Source of the DNA: Haloactinomyces albus
Lineage (GTDB): Bacteria; Actinomycetota; Actinomycetes; Mycobacteriales; Pseudonocardiaceae
Length of the DNA stretch: 64,000 bases
Direction: 5' to 3'
Assembly (NCBI RefSeq): GCF_031458135.1
Contig: NZ_JAVDXW010000001.1
Location: forward strand, 2,542,001 to 2,606,000
The notes under the pieces were generated by a model, which saw only the letters and a program-made list of their open reading frames with translations, was not told the origin of the DNA and did not search any database. Shown one piece after another: positions 61,858 to 64,000 of the stretch (position 1 is the stretch's first letter; each line of letters begins with the position of its first letter). Made by a program: the position numbers and the translations under genes.

Positions 61858-63180
61858 GTGACAATCAGCCCTGTGGACAGCGTCGCGTGGAACCTTGCCC
61901 TGGTACTGCTTTTCGTGCTGATCGGTGGTTACTTCGCTTCCTCGGAGATCGCGCTGGTCTCGCTGCGCGAGGGGCAGGTGCGCAAGCTCGCCGAGCGGGG
62001 CCGCCGAGGCGCCCGGGTGGCCCACCTGCGCGAGGACTCCAACCGGTTCCTGTCCGCCGTGCAGATCGGTGTCACTTTCGCCGGTTTCTTCGCCTCCAGC
62101 TACGGCGGTGCCACTCTGGCCGTGCGCCTCGAACCGTTGCTGGCGGGCTGGGGGGTTCCTGCCGGAGTGGCCGCCACGCTGGCCCTGGTGCTGGTCACAC
62201 TGTTCGTCTCGTACCTGTCACTGGTGCTGGGTGAACTGGCGCCGAAACGGTTGGCACTGCAGAAGCCGGAGAGCGTGGCGCTGTTCGCCGCCGGAGTGCT
62301 CGACAGGATCGCCATCGTGTTCCGACCGCTCATCTGGCTGCTGTCGAAGTCCACGAACGCGGTGGTCCGCCTGCTGGGCCTCAGCCCGACAACCGGTCAG
62401 GGCTCGGTCAGCGAGGAGGAGCTCCGCGATCTCGTCCGCACGAACGAGCAGCTCACCGTCGAGGAACGCCAGTTGGTCACCGATGCTTTCGAGGCAGGCG
62501 ATCGGGTACTCAGCGAGGTCATGATTCCCCGCACCGAGGTGCACTTCCTGAACTCCACGATGTCCTTGTCCGATGCGGCCACCGAGGTCGCGGACAAACC
62601 GCACTCGCGATACCCTGTGGCCCGGGATTCCGCCGATGACGTGGTCGGCTTCGTGCACGTGCGGGACCTGTTCGCCGCCACCCACGGCGACCGTGGGGAC
62701 TCGCGCGCGGTCGGCGACCTCGCCCGGCCCGTCACCGCGCTGCCGGGCAGCAAGCCCATGCTCGCCGCGCTGGGCCGGATGCGCCGAGGCGGAGGCCACT
62801 TGGCCCTGGTCATCGACGAATACGGCGGTACCGACGGCATCGTCACCGTCGAGGATCTCGTGGAGGAAGTCGTCGGGGAGATCCGTGACGAGTACGATCC
62901 CAGCGCCACACCCCCGAAAACCTTCGGTGACGGTGTCGTCGAAGCCGACGGGCTCCTGCACCTCAGCGACGTCGAGGAGCAGACCGGTATCACGTTGCCC
63001 GAAGGTCCCTACGACACTCTCGCGGGCTTCGTGCTCAGCCGGTTCGGACGCACCCCCGCTGAAAGGGACTCGGTCGAAGCTCTCGGGCATCGCTTCACGG
63101 TGCTGGAGATGGACGGGCGCCGTATCGCCCGGCTGCGCATCGAACGACTCGACAACACAGCGGAAAATCGGGAGGAGTAG
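61858..63180 (+). CDS. CNNM/CorC-family membrane protein (hemolysin-like)
   Basis: 440 residues from a GTG. A DUF21/CNNM membrane domain (1 to about 190; FVLIGGYFASSEIALVSLRE, FVSYLSLVLGELAPKRLALQ) is followed by paired CBS domains (about 205-325; VMIPRTEVHFLNSTMSLSDA, LALVIDEYGGTDGIVTVEDL) and a C-terminal CorC_HlyC domain. The family is linked to magnesium or cobalt efflux. Confidence 0.94.
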   Translation: MTISPVDSVAWNLALVLLFVLIGGYFASSEIALVSLREGQVRKLAERGRRGARVAHLREDSNRFLSAVQIGVTFAGFFASSYGGATLAVRLEPLLAGWGVPAGVAATLALVLVTLFVSYLSLVLGELAPKRLALQKPESVALFAAGVLDRIAIVFRPLIWLLSKSTNAVVRLLGLSPTTGQGSVSEEELRDLVRTNEQLTVEERQLVTDAFEAGDRVLSEVMIPRTEVHFLNSTMSLSDAATEVADKPHSRYPVARDSADDVVGFVHVRDLFAATHGDRGDSRAVGDLARPVTALPGSKPMLAALGRMRRGGGHLALVIDEYGGTDGIVTVEDLVEEVVGEIRDEYDPSATPPKTFGDGVVEADGLLHLSDVEEQTGITLPEGPYDTLAGFVLSRFGRTPAERDSVEALGHRFTVLEMDGRRIARLRIERLDNTAENREE

Positions 63181-63208
63181 TGCTGCAGTTTCAGGGAAAC
63201 TGCAGCAC
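63180..63208. terminator. Bidirectional terminator hairpin
   Basis: GTGCTGCAGTTTC (63180-63192) and GAAACTGCAGCAC (63196-63208) form a perfect 13-bp stem with a 3-nt loop. It starts at the last base of the CNNM stop and lies 6 nt from the convergent helix-hairpin-helix gene. Confidence 0.85.
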
Positions 63209-63213
63209 ACGTG

Positions 63214-63420
63214 TCAGGCGGCGAGGTTGGCCACCGACTGCGCCCACAGGAAGTACTTGTTCGTACCGAGGTCCCGGATGGTGCGAACGCCGAACGCCTC
63301 CTCGAGGTGCTTGGCATCGCTTTCGCTGACACCCTGCAGCGCCTCGACCGGGGCATCGGCGAGTTCGGTCAGGCTCTTGCCTTCATAGGACTTGTCGACC
63401 TTGTCCGCGATGTCGCTCAT
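63214..63420 (-). CDS. Small helix-hairpin-helix-like protein
   Basis: 68 residues from the ATG at 63420 (GAGGAG upstream): MSDIADKVDKSYEGKSLTEL, then APVEALQGVSESDAKHLEEA and FGVRTIRDLGTNKYFLWAQS. The LQGVSESDAKHLEEAFGVRTIRDL stretch, read in parts, resembles a helix-hairpin-helix of the type that binds DNA non-specifically. The function is unknown. Confidence 0.8.
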   Translation of the reverse strand: MSDIADKVDKSYEGKSLTELADAPVEALQGVSESDAKHLEEAFGVRTIRDLGTNKYFLWAQSVANLAA

Positions 63421-63577
63421 GGGTCTCCTCTCGGTGAAGTGGGCCGAGTTCTTCGGCCGGACAATACGTAACACTGTCCGGATTCGACCGACTACGCCAA
63501 TGTTGATCTTGTCACGGTTGCGGTCGCGTGCGACCAGACGCAAGCACGCTTCTCGTGCCGCCAGGGCCTGTTTCGTG

Positions 63578-64000
63578 TCATGCCCGATCGGCGGGCACTT
63601 CGGTGTAGACGGACTCGCCGAGACTGATCGTGGCGACGCCGCCGGTGGCTTCGGCCAGCCATGTCGCGAACTCGGCCACGTCCGAGTCGGGAATGTGCAG
63701 ATCGAAACGGACCTGTTCGGCATACTGCACGTCGGTGAGCGCATAGCCCGAGGACCGGAGGTCGTTTTCCAGCTTGCCCGCGAGCGCGTGGTTCACCGTG
63801 GTCGAAACAAGGCGTACCGACAGCCGCTCGGCGAGCCCGACCCGATCGAGCGTCTCGGACACCGCGCCACCGTAGGCTCGGATCAGTCCGCCCGCACCGA
63901 GCAGTACCCCACCGAAGTAGCGCGAGACCACCGCCACGGTGTTCGTGATGTTGTTGCGCCGCAGCACTTCCAGCATCGGAATCCCGGCCGTGCCCGCGGG
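63578..64000 (-). CDS. YigZ/IMPACT-family protein, partial
   Basis: The C-terminal 140 residues are present; the start lies outside the window. NTVAVVSRYFGGVLLGAGGL and IRAYGGAVSETLDRVGL are the diagnostic UPF0029/IMPACT N-terminal box, followed by a DUF1949-like ferredoxin fold (VNHALAGKLENDLRSSGYAL). Related proteins bind nucleic acids or the translation machinery; the bacterial role is unclear. Confidence 0.92.
   Translation of the reverse strand, partial: PAGTAGIPMLEVLRRNNITNTVAVVSRYFGGVLLGAGGLIRAYGGAVSETLDRVGLAERLSVRLVSTTVNHALAGKLENDLRSSGYALTDVQYAEQVRFDLHIPDSDVAEFATWLAEATGGVATISLGESVYTEVPADRA

Overview
The window is high-GC actinobacterial chromosome. Mycothiol synthase, a GlnR-type orphan regulator, an actinobacterial GlnR/MshD/Pst/PhoU/LCP/DusB order that matches Mycobacterium tuberculosis Rv0814c-Rv0823c, frequent GTG starts and several DUF5753-type XRE regulators all fit the Actinomycetota. 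The mix of families suggests a Pseudonocardiales-like or Actinopolyspora-like organism, but that is inference from gene content and no rRNA is present.

Layout. 1-18.3 kb is a conserved housekeeping block: a rhodanese/DUF4395/thioredoxin/LmeA group, then glnR, mshD, pstSCAB behind a PHO box, phoU, a very long LytR-CpsA-Psr protein, a diguanylate cyclase, dusB and a Cu-only-type superoxide dismutase. 18.4-19.4 kb holds an EamA exporter and tRNA-Lys(UUU). 19.4-24.4 kb is a 4,962-bp integrated element: a 40-bp repeat of the tRNA 3' end marks both ends, a truncated tyrosine integrase lies inside the left end, and the cargo is a kinase-like gene, small ORFs and an XRE/DUF6879 regulatory triad. 24.4-32.3 kb is an accessory zone with gene fragments (a DHFR-family stub, an argS 3' tail), a DUF2975/XRE pair, a two-component system and a second XRE regulator with three overlapping micro-ORFs. 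32.4-37.2 kb carries assorted small metabolic and stress genes.

37.3-41.0 kb is a compact defence cluster: a Panacea (DUF4065) protein, an Eco29kI-like GIY-YIG restriction enzyme, a C5 cytosine methyltransferase and a Vsr-type nickase with an extra N-terminal domain. A CCGCGG hexamer sits beside the methyltransferase -10 box. 41.2-49.3 kb contains two more diguanylate cyclases, a hydrolase, a methyltransferase, a lipid kinase and a 692-residue protein of unknown function. 49.5-51.2 kb is an amino-acid permease with a very strong terminator.

51.6-60.6 kb is a phenylacetate degradation locus: paaI-paaK-tetR on the minus strand and paaZ-paaABCDE on the plus strand, with PaaR-like operators in front of both divisions. 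60.7-64.0 kb holds a Spo0M-like protein, a CNNM/CorC membrane protein, a small helix-hairpin-helix protein and a truncated IMPACT/YigZ gene.

The most unusual items are the restriction cluster with its possibly self-methylated promoter, the tRNA-Lys element with repeats shared by both ends, and a 51-bp hairpin element present near both XRE modules whose differences keep the stem paired as RNA.
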